A stretch of 5,467 bases of DNA from an uncultured Acidimicrobiia bacterium (GCA_905480085.1 CAJQPD010000319.1:1-5467); one strand, 5' to 3'. Shown: positions 1 to 5,467, counted from the first letter of the stretch. Program-made: numbers and translations. The notes: generated by a model from the sequence alone, not told the origin.

Positions 1-338
1 CCATACTGCAAGTCGACGACGGGAGGATGGTGCACCGAGACGGCGGCAAAGTGGCGAACGAGGTGCTCAAGTCGGGCCATCGGAGATTGGATCGTGGCGA
101 GAACGCTACGCAGCATGCCAAAGCTCTCGACCTGATGCGTCTCAATGGTCTCGGTGACGATGCTCTCGACATCAGGGAAGTGGTTATAGAGGGTCTGGCG
201 AGCCACCTCCGCTTTGTCGGCGACCGCAGTCATGGTCACCCCCCCAACGCCATTCTCGGCGATGAGCTGAAGTGCGGACTCGACGATGCGCTGCCGGGTG
301 CCGATCGACGACTCGGCGACTACTGCGATCCCGCTCAT
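1..338 (-). CDS. TetR/AcrR-family transcriptional regulator, C-terminus cut by the window edge
   Basis: I translated this by hand from the minus strand. It gives 112 complete codons with no stop, beginning MSGIAVVAESSIGTRQRIVE. Residues 13-60 form a typical TetR DNA-binding domain: helix 1 (RQRIVESALQLIAENG), then the helix-turn-helix around VTMTAVADKAEVARQTLYNHF, ending in the hallmark LYNHF. The rest is the start of the helical ligand-binding region, cut at the window edge, so neither full length nor ligand can be judged. The start was chosen because its ATG overlaps the permease stop in ATGA, which suggests translational coupling as the third gene of an ATPase-permease-regulator operon. 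By analogy with other efflux-linked TetR proteins it probably represses its own operon by binding the dyads near 2147-2182. That is inference from position. There is only a weak Shine-Dalgarno-like GAAGAG upstream. Confidence 0.92.
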   Translation of the reverse strand, partial: MSGIAVVAESSIGTRQRIVESALQLIAENGVGGVTMTAVADKAEVARQTLYNHFPDVESIVTETIETHQVESFGMLRSVLATIQSPMARLEHLVRHFAAVSVHHPPVVDLQY

Positions 339-1156
339 GCGGCTCTTCGATAGAGGCGGGATGACAGTGGGATAAACACAGCCAACATTCCGATCACCCA
401 CGCCAGGGCGTAGAGAACGTCGCGACCCGCATCAAGGCCAAGGGAGAGGTCCCGCACCGCGTTGGCCGCGACCGAGATCGGCTGATGAGTGGCAAAACCC
501 TGCAACCAACCCGGCATGGACTCAGGCGGGGCAAAGGCACTACTGGCCAGCATCAGGGGGAACAGCCAGAACATCGACAACATGCCGACCATCTCCGGAT
601 TACGGACTTTGGCCGCGATCGTCGCGCTCAGCCACGAGAACGCGAACCCAACGGCCAGGGTCAAAGCAATGGAAGCGACGGCTCCCCCAAACGAACTGAA
701 ACGAAAACCCATGGCGATGCCGACCAGGGCGAGGAGGACCAGGCCGGCCAGGTTCCGGGCTGCGTCGGCAACGGTGCGGCCGGCAATGACCGCCCCCTGA
801 TTCATCGGAAGTGACCGGAACCTATCCGTCACCCCCTCCGAAAGATCCGCAGCAAGGCCGGTCCCCGTCTGCTGGGCGCCCTGGAGCGCCGTGATCACCA
901 GCACTCCGGGAACGACGAACTGGATGTAGTCGACTCCGGTTCCCGCCCCGATCGCCCCACCAAACACATAGTTGAACAGGACCAGGAAGAAGACGCCCAT
1001 GATCACTGCAAAGGCCAACATCTCTGGCCGGCGCGAGGTGCGGACCATGTCGCGCCACGTGACTGTGGCCGTGTCCAGAAGTGCGGCCCGAGCCTTGTCA
1101 GAGATCGAGGCATCAGGGTCAAATCTGTGCCTGGCCGGAGAGGCGGTGGTTGTCAT
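335..1156 (-). CDS. ABC-2 type transporter permease, DrrB-like
   Basis: This 273-residue integral membrane protein is the channel-forming partner of the ATPase encoded just upstream. About six hydrophobic segments are visible, near residues 47-70, 78-97, 134-151, 155-178, 189-209 and 247-264. The N-terminal 45 residues are hydrophilic. The cytoplasmic motif DRFRSLPMN at 111-119, followed by a conserved GRTVAD, is typical of ABC-2 exporters of the DrrB type. The NYVFGGAI stretch after segment 1 is also typical. The ATG at 1156 is preceded by CTGGAG four bases away and starts 13 nt after the ATPase stop. The gene ends in an ATGA overlap with the TetR gene. Known relatives export antibiotics such as daunorubicin, or other hydrophobic compounds. 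The substrate here cannot be read from sequence. Confidence 0.93.
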   Translation of the reverse strand: MTTTASPARHRFDPDASISDKARAALLDTATVTWRDMVRTSRRPEMLAFAVIMGVFFLVLFNYVFGGAIGAGTGVDYIQFVVPGVLVITALQGAQQTGTGLAADLSEGVTDRFRSLPMNQGAVIAGRTVADAARNLAGLVLLALVGIAMGFRFSSFGGAVASIALTLAVGFAFSWLSATIAAKVRNPEMVGMLSMFWLFPLMLASSAFAPPESMPGWLQGFATHQPISVAANAVRDLSLGLDAGRDVLYALAWVIGMLAVFIPLSSRLYRRAA

Positions 1157-1169
1157 GGTGCTCCAGGTG

Positions 1170-2153
1170 TCACTTGGCGTTCGGATTCGTGAGACTCAAA
1201 AACACGTCGTCAAGGGTGGGTCGACGAAACTGAAAGTCAGCGATAGTCACGCCACTGTCGCCGAGGAGTCGCAGCGTGTCGAGTGCCGGACCCGCTCCTT
1301 CATCGATCGGGATGTGGATCTCCCGAGTTTCCGATGTCGACGTCATTCGAGGAATGTCACCAACGATCGTCAGAGCCTTGGAGAGGTCGTGGTCGCTCTC
1401 GAAGTGAATTTCAAGGACGTCACGCTTGAGCTGCTGTTTGAGCTGTCGTGGGGTCCCTTCGGCCACGACGGCGCCTTCGTCGATCATGACGATCTCGTCG
1501 GCAAGCCGATCGGCTTCCTCAAGGTACTGAGTGGTGAGCAGAATGGCGGTCCCCGAGGCTGCCAGAGACTCAATCGCCTCCCACATTTCGTTGCGGCTCC
1601 GAGGGTCAAGGCCGGTCGTTGGTTCGTCGAGGAAGAGGGCAGGCGGATCGGCAACGAGCGCCGCGACGACATCCACACGGCGTCTCTCGCCGCCACTCAG
1701 GGTCGATACGGGACGATCGGCGAAGTCGGCAAGTCGGAACCGTTCCACGAGATCGGCAATTCTTGCCTGCAGGTCGGCCTTCGGCATTTTGTAGAGACGC
1801 CCGAACAACCTGAGGTTCTCCCTGGCAGTCAGCATCTCGTCGACTGCCGCTGCTTGACCGGCGAGACCGATCACGGTCCGCACGGCTCTGGGGTTGGACG
1901 AAACATCAAATCCAGCCACCCGGGCGACGCCACCGTCGATGGGGAGAAGGGTGGTAAGCATCTTGATGGTTGTCGTCTTGCCCGCACCGTTTGGTCCGAG
2001 CAATCCGACCACCCTGCCTGCCCCGACGGTGAAACTCAGATCACGAACCGCCATCTTGTCGCCAAACGACTTGTGTAACCCGACTGCCTCAATCACGGCC
2101 GGCGGGTCGGTCGGGGGTTTTGCCGAATCTGTCTCGTGACCTTGACTGGACAT
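1170..2153 (-). CDS. ABC transporter ATP-binding protein, DrrA-like drug efflux
   Basis: From the ATG at 2153 the protein has 327 residues. Walker A is GPNGAGKT at 53-60, the Q-loop glutamine is about Q100, the signature is LSGGE at 152-156, and Walker B is ALFLDEP with catalytic E177, followed by the D-loop TTGLD. The switch position reads TTQYLEEAD, so glutamine (Q209) replaces the usual histidine, as in DrrA itself. The C-terminal tail contains RPTLDDVFLSLT, the conserved DrrA-type C-terminal motif. The protein should power the adjacent permease from the cytoplasmic face. Start choice is uncertain. ATG 2153 fits a leaderless promoter directly upstream. An in-frame ATG at 2201 has a good Shine-Dalgarno (GAGGA, 7-nt spacing) and would add 16 residues, but those codons are AT-rich, include TTA and CTA, and lie over the promoter and dyads. 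An in-frame ATG at 2429 would run through bpa and is rejected. Confidence 0.95.
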   Translation of the reverse strand: MSSQGHETDSAKPPTDPPAVIEAVGLHKSFGDKMAVRDLSFTVGAGRVVGLLGPNGAGKTTTIKMLTTLLPIDGGVARVAGFDVSSNPRAVRTVIGLAGQAAAVDEMLTARENLRLFGRLYKMPKADLQARIADLVERFRLADFADRPVSTLSGGERRRVDVVAALVADPPALFLDEPTTGLDPRSRNEMWEAIESLAASGTAILLTTQYLEEADRLADEIVMIDEGAVVAEGTPRQLKQQLKRDVLEIHFESDHDLSKALTIVGDIPRMTSTSETREIHIPIDEGAGPALDTLRLLGDSGVTIADFQFRRPTLDDVFLSLTNPNAK

Positions 2154-2182
2154 AGTGTCTAAAACATTAGGCGTAATGTCTA
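2147..2182. promoter_or_regulatory. Two tandem operator-like dyads, probable TetR binding sites
   Basis: Read on the minus strand, two 15-bp elements share one plan. TAGACATTACGCCTA covers 2168-2182 and TAGACACTATGTCCA covers 2147-2161. Each has a TAGACA half, a 3-bp centre (TTA or CTA) and an imperfect mirrored half: 4 of 6 symmetric positions in the first, 5 of 6 in the second. They lie 21 bp apart, about two helical turns, which would put two dimers on the same DNA face. The second spans the ATG at 2153. A further perfect dyad, ACATTA-CGCC-TAATGT, covers 2164-2179 and bridges the two. Bound repressor would block the -10 element and the transcription start. The repeats and spacing are seen directly. 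Binding by the operon's own TetR protein is inferred. Confidence 0.55.
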
Positions 2183-2192
2183 GCAAAGGCAA
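2164..2192 (-). promoter_or_regulatory. Promoter of the efflux operon, probably leaderless
   Basis: On the minus strand, TTGCCT (2187-2192) and TAATGT (2164-2169) are separated by exactly 17 bp. They match the -35 element TTGACA at 4 of 6 positions and the actinobacterial TANNNT -10 pattern. Transcription should begin 6 to 10 bases past the -10, at or just before the ATG at 2153. There is no Shine-Dalgarno in that space, so a leaderless mRNA is likely. The -10 lies inside the dyad cluster, which fits repression. Confidence 0.5.
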
Positions 2193-2233
2193 CCGGTTCA
2201 TCGACGCTTCCTCGCCGGATGCACCGCGACACT

Positions 2234-2264
2234 CGGACATGTGAACCCAGGAGCCAACTAGCCT
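2234..2264 (+). promoter_or_regulatory. Probable leaderless promoter of bpa
   Basis: TAGCCT at 2259-2264 fits the TANNNT -10 pattern and lies six bases before the ATG at 2271, so the predicted transcript starts at or next to the A of the start codon. CGGACA at 2234-2239 is a weak -35 candidate with a long 19-bp spacer. The only Shine-Dalgarno-like sequence, AGGAG at 2249-2253, is 17 bases from the ATG, too far for normal use. An in-frame TAG at 2259 rules out an earlier start. The promoter diverges from the efflux-operon promoter across the 117-bp intergenic region. Confidence 0.45.
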
Positions 2265-2270
2265 GGTCAT

Positions 2271-2753
2271 ATGGAAACCGAAACTGATCCAATTCGCCCC
2301 GACGGCGTCGAAGAAGCAGTCGAACCTATCGAGAAGAAACGGCCCGGCGGCCAGGCGATCATCAGCGAGCCAAGCAAGATCATCCGGATCGCCTCGATGA
2401 CCAGAGCGATGCTCGAAGAGGTCCGTCACGCTCCGCTCGACCCGGCGGGTCGACGTCGGCTACTCGACATCCACGAGCGTTCGCTTGACGAACTCGCCGA
2501 CGTACTTTCCGATGACCTCAAGGAAGAATTCAAAGAGATCTTCCAGCCCCTCAACTCGGACACCCCAACCGAGTCCGAGCTGCGTATCGCCCAGGCGCAG
2601 CTGGTGGGCTGGCTCGAGGGGCTCTTTCATGGGATTCAGGCCAGCCTCATGAGCCAGCAAATGGTGGCGCAATCGCAGCTCTACGAGATGCAGCAGAAGG
2701 CCATCGAAAGCGGCGAGAAGCCACCACCACAGTATCCCGGTGTGTATTTGTGA
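2271..2753 (+). CDS. bpa: Bacterial proteasome activator Bpa/PafE (DUF2587 family)
   Basis: This 160-residue protein belongs to the family of Mycobacterium tuberculosis Rv3780. In that family, helical subunits form a dodecameric ring that docks on the 20S proteasome and opens its gate without ATP, feeding in unfolded or regulatory proteins such as HspR. The recognisable blocks are IIRIASMTRAMLEEVRHAPLD (about residues 37-57), the RRRLLDIHERSLDEL helix, and the nearly invariant ELRIAQAQLVGWLEGLFHGI (103-122), followed by the glutamine-rich final helix. The first 30 or so residues are acidic and probably disordered, and a proline-rich linker precedes the C-terminus. The last four residues are GVYL. 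The mycobacterial protein ends GQYL, the HbYX-like tail that inserts into the proteasome alpha-ring pockets. The start is fixed by an in-frame stop 12 bases upstream. The gene is probably co-transcribed with the nitrobindin gene it overlaps. A cognate prcBA must lie elsewhere in the genome. Confidence 0.95.
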   Translation: METETDPIRPDGVEEAVEPIEKKRPGGQAIISEPSKIIRIASMTRAMLEEVRHAPLDPAGRRRLLDIHERSLDELADVLSDDLKEEFKEIFQPLNSDTPTESELRIAQAQLVGWLEGLFHGIQASLMSQQMVAQSQLYEMQQKAIESGEKPPPQYPGVYL

Positions 2754-3220
2754 GTGACCTTCCTCCCGAATCGGCCCAATTGGAGCCGCTCATTGGAACC
2801 TGGAAGGGGCAGGGCCACGGCGACTACCCGACCATCGAATCCTTCGACTACCTCGAGGAGGTCTCTTTCTCGACCATCCCGACGAAGCCATTCCTCGTGT
2901 ACACCCAAAAGACCCGACATGCAGGAACCGGAGCCCCCCTTCACACCGAAGCCGGCTACGTACGGTCGGTCGCACCCGGCCGGGTTGAACTCACGATCGC
3001 TCAGCCGACCGGCATCGTCGAGGTCCACTCGGGAACGATCGAAGATGGCGTTTTCGCTTTCGTGTCTGACCGGGTGGTAACCACCCCAACCGCCGTCGAC
3101 GTGTCGGCCTGTACTCGTACGATCACCGTTACCGCCGACGTTTTGTCGTACGTGTTCGCCATGGAGGCGGTCGGCGAGCCCCTGACGAAACACCTCACGG
3201 CGCGACTCGGGCGCGTCTAG
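2750..3220 (+). CDS. Nitrobindin-family haem protein (DUF1794/THAP4-like), putative peroxynitrite isomerase
   Basis: This 156-residue protein has the features of bacterial nitrobindins such as M. tuberculosis Rv2717c. They are ten-stranded beta-barrels that hold ferric haem, bind nitric oxide and isomerise peroxynitrite to nitrate. The diagnostic motif GTWKGQGHGDYPTI is at 16-29. It is followed by YLEEVSF, KPFLVYTQKT, PLHTEAGYVR and AQPTGIVEVHSG. The C-terminal KHLTARL carries H148, at the position of the proximal haem ligand in characterised members. There is no signal peptide, so it should be cytoplasmic. The GTG start at 2750 overlaps the bpa stop as GTGA and lacks a clear ribosome site of its own, which indicates translational coupling. 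Its stop shares CTAG with the converging cupin gene. Family assignment is firm. Haem binding and activity are inferred from the family. Confidence 0.92.
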   Translation: MSDLPPESAQLEPLIGTWKGQGHGDYPTIESFDYLEEVSFSTIPTKPFLVYTQKTRHAGTGAPLHTEAGYVRSVAPGRVELTIAQPTGIVEVHSGTIEDGVFAFVSDRVVTTPTAVDVSACTRTITVTADVLSYVFAMEAVGEPLTKHLTARLGRV

Positions 3221-3603
3221 CGTCGATAGTCCTCGTCGCTGACCTTGCCGGGTAGCCATTCGGTTGCTCCGCCGGTCGTCAGGGACAGATGCATCATGTG
3301 GCTGGTCTCGGAGGCGCCGTGCCAGTGCTTCTCACCAGGCGGGGTATAAACGACATCGCCGGCTGACACATTGACCGTTTGCCCATCTTCTGTCTGCACC
3401 CGGCCGGCGCCAGACGTGATGTACAGGACCTGGCCGTCCGGGTGCGAATGCCAATCTGAACGAGCTCCCGGCTGGAACATGACAGCAAGCGCGGTAAGAC
3501 TTCGGTCGGCGGCTCTCGATAGCGGACCGTTCGAAACCGATCCCGTGAAGTGCTCATTGCCTGACGCTTGCCAGTTGATACGTTCTGCCGGTGTGTGTTC
3601 CAC
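3217..3603 (-). CDS. Single-domain cupin, manganese hydroxynitrile-lyase-like subgroup
   Basis: From the GTG at 3603 this is a 128-residue cupin. Motif 1 is PGARSDWHSHPDGQVLYITSG, with H52, H54 and Q58 in place of the usual glutamate. Motif 2 is GDVVYTPPGEKHWHG, with H93. Three histidines plus one glutamine is the manganese site of the GtHNL/AcHNL-type (R)-hydroxynitrile lyases. As I recall their numbering (53, 55, 59, 94), each ligand here is offset by one. That agreement supports the GTG start, as does GGAGG four bases upstream. An in-frame ATG at 3654 would add 17 residues without a clear ribosome site. Most members of this subgroup are uncharacterised and often annotated only as quercetin-dioxygenase-like cupins, so lyase activity should not be assumed. 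The gene is alone on its strand, behind a terminator, and converges on the nitrobindin gene. Confidence 0.88.
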   Translation of the reverse strand: MEHTPAERINWQASGNEHFTGSVSNGPLSRAADRSLTALAVMFQPGARSDWHSHPDGQVLYITSGAGRVQTEDGQTVNVSAGDVVYTPPGEKHWHGASETSHMMHLSLTTGGATEWLPGKVSDEDYRR

Positions 3604-3607
3604 TGCC

Positions 3608-3612
3608 CCTCC
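3608..3612 (-). promoter_or_regulatory. Ribosome binding site deciding the cupin start
   Basis: GGAGG on the minus strand lies four bases before GTG 3603. It is the best Shine-Dalgarno near any candidate start of this gene and favours GTG over the upstream in-frame ATG at 3654. Confidence 0.55.
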
Positions 3613-3624
3613 ATGATCCTGGAC

Positions 3625-3641
3625 GCCTCCATTCGAGGCTA
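3625..3641 (-). promoter_or_regulatory. Candidate -10 element and small dyad upstream of the cupin gene
   Basis: TAGCCT on the minus strand (3636-3641) fits TANNNT and is the same hexamer as the proposed bpa -10. No good -35 lies 17 bp upstream. It would give a leader of about 25 nt containing the GGAGG site. It overlaps a perfect 5-bp inverted repeat, GCCTC-N5-GAGGC at 3625-3639, which could be an operator or chance. Confidence 0.25.
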
Positions 3642-3683
3642 GCCAACGGGCCATGCGTTTGCCGCCCGGCGGCCGACAACGCA

Positions 3684-3731
3684 GAAGGCGGGCCGCCAGA
3701 TGATGCTGGGAGCACCTGGCGACCCGCCTTC
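3684..3731 (-). terminator. Stem-loop terminator after the beta-propeller gene
   Basis: Arms GAAGGCGGGCCGCCAG (3684-3699) and CTGGCGACCCGCCTTC (3716-3731) pair at 15 of 16 positions around a 16-nt loop. The one non-match is C with A on the plus strand; in the minus-strand transcript it is a G-U type pair. The hairpin begins seven bases after the TAA of the beta-propeller gene. On the minus strand it is followed by TGCGTTGT, a poor U-tract, as is common in high-GC actinobacteria. It should separate the beta-propeller transcript from the cupin gene. Within the rest of 3604-3738 I see only the cupin promoter and ribosome site and a GC-rich near-palindrome at 3661-3673. Confidence 0.75.
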
Positions 3732-3738
3732 GGGTGGT

Positions 3739-5467
3739 TTAGAACTCTGAGTAAACGACTCGCTCGAAGCCTTCAACATCGAAGACCGCAATACCGCCGT
3801 TCGTTATAAGGTAGAGGCGATCGTCGATCCGGATTGTCCGACGGGTGCCCATCCGCCACGGATCAGGGGCGATGCCCCTCTCTTCGAACGTTTTCTCGTT
3901 CCAGTCGATCGGCCCATCCGCCACCGGGCGCAGGATCGACGACAGGTCGAGCGTGTTGTCGTTCACGGTGACGGCCATGACTCCCGTGTCGAAGGTTTGC
4001 TCTTCGGTTTTCTCATCCCACAGCCACGACTCGAATGGTACGTAGGCCACGCCATTGGTCAACGTGAATGCCAGGTGATCACCTTCGACCGCCGACCAAG
4101 CGTTCTCGACCATGACCGTGTCGAGAAGTTTCGGGTTGGCAGGATCAGAGACATCGAACAACGAGACCTGGGTGCCCTGGGTCTGGCCATCTTCGTTTCC
4201 AGCCTGGCCGACTCCGAGCAGGCGGCCTTCGCCGACCGGGTGCAAGTACGCCGAATAGCCGGGGATTTTCAACTCACCAGACACGGTCGGGTTCGTTGGA
4301 TCAGACAGGTCGACAACATACAACGGGTCGGTCTGACGGAATGTAACGACATAGCCGGTATCGCCCATGAAGCGGACCGAGTAGATCTGCTCATTCTTGC
4401 CAAGCCCGTCGACGGAACCGACTTCAGATAGGTCTCCACCGGTCAGTTCGAACACGGTGACCTGGCTTTGCGAGTCGGTCGTCGACCAACCCCACCAGTT
4501 TGGCGTGGTGGTTGATGCCACTCGCAGATGCCCATCGAACTCGTCCATGGCGAACTGATTCAGCAGGAAACCGGGAACGGTTCCTGATCCGACGTACTTG
4601 GGGGTCGAGCCAGACGAGTCAAACAGGTGAATGTCGGTGCTGAATTCATCAGCCTCGGCACGAGCATCATCCTCTGCAAGCACCGCCCAGTTCTGCCAAC
4701 GGGCTGTGGCCAGATAGGTCCGATCCTCGTTGGCATACATGGTCGCTCCAGTGGCGACCACCCCGGCTGAGTCCCAACTTGCCACTCCCCGACCATTCAG
4801 GTCAAAGGTCAACAAGGACAAGGTGTCAACCCCCGAGAACGTGGTGGGCGCCATGACGCCGGCGCAATCGAGCAGGCGTCCTTCGGTTTCGGTCGAGCCA
4901 TCCTTGAGGATGTAATAGGGAAGCCAGTTATCGAGATCAGACGCCTTGATGACGGCAATGTTGGCTTCGGTGGCATCGCGCTCGGCTCGCAAGCCAGACC
5001 CTTGCGGCTGCTCAAAAGCCAGGCCGACTGGCGAAGAGTTGACCGCTACCCGCAGTTCGGAACCGACCAAGCGAGCTGAGACATACGAACCATCGAATTC
5101 AAGGGTGCGCTGCACCGTGACATTGGTCGGATCGGAAACGTCAACTTCGACAATCTTGGTGGTGTTCCCTCCGTAGCCGCCACCGCCGTAGCGGTAGCCG
5201 CTGTCCGACCAGACGACACCCATGAGAACAAGCGTGTCCTCATGAAGAAGCATCGACTGTGGCCACCAATCGAGGCGAAGCGAGTCGGTGAACTCGACAC
5301 CGTCGGCAGTAACCACGGCTACTTCGAGTCCGGTATCGGCCAGGGTGAAGATCCGGTTCCCATCGGTTTTGACGATATCCCCTTCATCAACGCCCTCGAC
5401 CTGAACGTTCGTGTTCGAGTAGTCGGCGGTGCCTTGGGCCCGAGCAACCGGGGCCGCCCCCGACGCG
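3739..5467 (-). CDS. Beta-propeller domain protein (PF09826 type), N-terminus cut by the window edge
   Basis: The frame is open from the window edge to the TAA at 3739, giving 575 visible residues. A GTG at 5316 could be mistaken for a start. However, the 50 codons before it have no stop and contain NTNVQVEGVDEGDIVKTDG (about residues 18-36), the hallmark opening of the PF09826 propeller domain, so the real start lies outside. Repeated blade motifs follow: VDVSDPTN (about 108), VVDLSDPTNP (394) with IPGYSAYLHPVGEGRLLGVG just after, and FDVSDPANP (437). The C-terminus, with RTIRIDDRLYLITNGGIAVFD, looks complete. A Gly/Tyr-rich loop, YRYGGGGYGG, is at 91-100. Members are usually exported, often as lipoproteins with an N-terminal anchor. 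The fragment is acidic and Asp/Asn/Thr-rich with only one visible cysteine, which fits an extracytoplasmic site. Molecular function is unknown, with a binding or scaffold role most likely. Confidence 0.92.
   Translation of the reverse strand, partial: ASGAAPVARAQGTADYSNTNVQVEGVDEGDIVKTDGNRIFTLADTGLEVAVVTADGVEFTDSLRLDWWPQSMLLHEDTLVLMGVVWSDSGYRYGGGGYGGNTTKIVEVDVSDPTNVTVQRTLEFDGSYVSARLVGSELRVAVNSSPVGLAFEQPQGSGLRAERDATEANIAVIKASDLDNWLPYYILKDGSTETEGRLLDCAGVMAPTTFSGVDTLSLLTFDLNGRGVASWDSAGVVATGATMYANEDRTYLATARWQNWAVLAEDDARAEADEFSTDIHLFDSSGSTPKYVGSGTVPGFLLNQFAMDEFDGHLRVASTTTPNWWGWSTTDSQSQVTVFELTGGDLSEVGSVDGLGKNEQIYSVRFMGDTGYVVTFRQTDPLYVVDLSDPTNPTVSGELKIPGYSAYLHPVGEGRLLGVGQAGNEDGQTQGTQVSLFDVSDPANPKLLDTVMVENAWSAVEGDHLAFTLTNGVAYVPFESWLWDEKTEEQTFDTGVMAVTVNDNTLDLSSILRPVADGPIDWNEKTFEERGIAPDPWRMGTRRTIRIDDRLYLITNGGIAVFDVEGFERVVYSEF

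Noticed and set aside
27..353. Plus-strand open frame of 108 codons
   Set aside because: It is antisense to the TetR gene, whose helix-turn-helix is clear on the minus strand.
972..2078. Long plus-strand open frame of 368 codons
   Set aside because: It is antisense to the ABC ATPase and permease genes, whose motifs are unambiguous. Its translation resembles no family I know. GC-rich genes often leave the opposite strand open.
2191..2198. AACCGGTT palindrome next to the efflux promoter -35
   Set aside because: It is a perfect dyad but only 8 bp, occurs by chance easily, and has no second copy in the window.
2154..2429. Extension of the ABC ATPase to an ATG at 2429
   Set aside because: It would cross the divergent promoter region and overlap the firmly identified bpa gene by about 160 bases. 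The added residues match no ATPase family feature.
2681..3259. Minus-strand open frame of 192 codons
   Set aside because: It is antisense to the nitrobindin gene, which has the diagnostic GTWKGQGHGDYPTI motif and a start coupled to bpa.
3604..3654. ATG 3654 as start of the cupin gene
   Set aside because: It has no clear ribosome site, would add 17 residues beyond the usual family length, and lies upstream of the likely -10 element.
5314..5316. GTG as start of the beta-propeller gene
   Set aside because: The frame stays open to the window edge, and the conserved family opening motif VQVEGVDE...KTDG lies upstream of this codon.

Overview
The window most likely comes from a high-GC actinobacterium. 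A lineage such as Acidimicrobiia is my guess and is not shown by the sequence. The best evidence is a gene for the bacterial proteasome activator Bpa/PafE, a protein of the actinobacterial 20S proteasome system. The TANNNT -10 elements, the apparent leaderless starts and the DrrA-type ABC ATPase also fit. All six genes look intact, and only the two at the window edges are cut. I see no mobile element, tRNA, rRNA or CRISPR array.

Region 1 (1-2192, minus strand) is a compact efflux operon read right to left: DrrA-type ABC ATPase, 13-nt gap, DrrB-type ABC-2 permease, ATGA overlap, TetR-family regulator (C-terminus outside the window). In front of the ATPase lies a TTGCCT-N17-TAATGT promoter. Two related imperfect dyads 21 bp apart cover it and the start codon, and they are the natural candidate operators for the co-transcribed TetR protein.

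Region 2 (2234-3220, plus strand) is a divergent two-gene unit: bpa, then a nitrobindin-family haem protein gene whose GTG start overlaps the bpa stop in the sequence GTGA. Bpa opens the 20S proteasome without ATP. Nitrobindins bind nitric oxide and isomerise peroxynitrite. This is the most thought-provoking arrangement here, because the mycobacterial proteasome is already linked genetically to nitric oxide resistance.

Region 3 (3217-3603, minus strand) is a small single-domain cupin with an HxHx3Q...H metal site. It converges on the nitrobindin gene so tightly that one palindromic CTAG supplies both stop codons. Region 4 (3604-3738) is intergenic. It holds the probable promoter and ribosome site of the cupin gene and a strong 16-bp stem-loop that ends transcription of the next gene.

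Region 5 (3739-5467, minus strand) is the C-terminal 575 residues of a beta-propeller protein of the PF09826 type. It is probably exported, but its N-terminus lies beyond the window. Nothing visible ties it functionally to the other genes.
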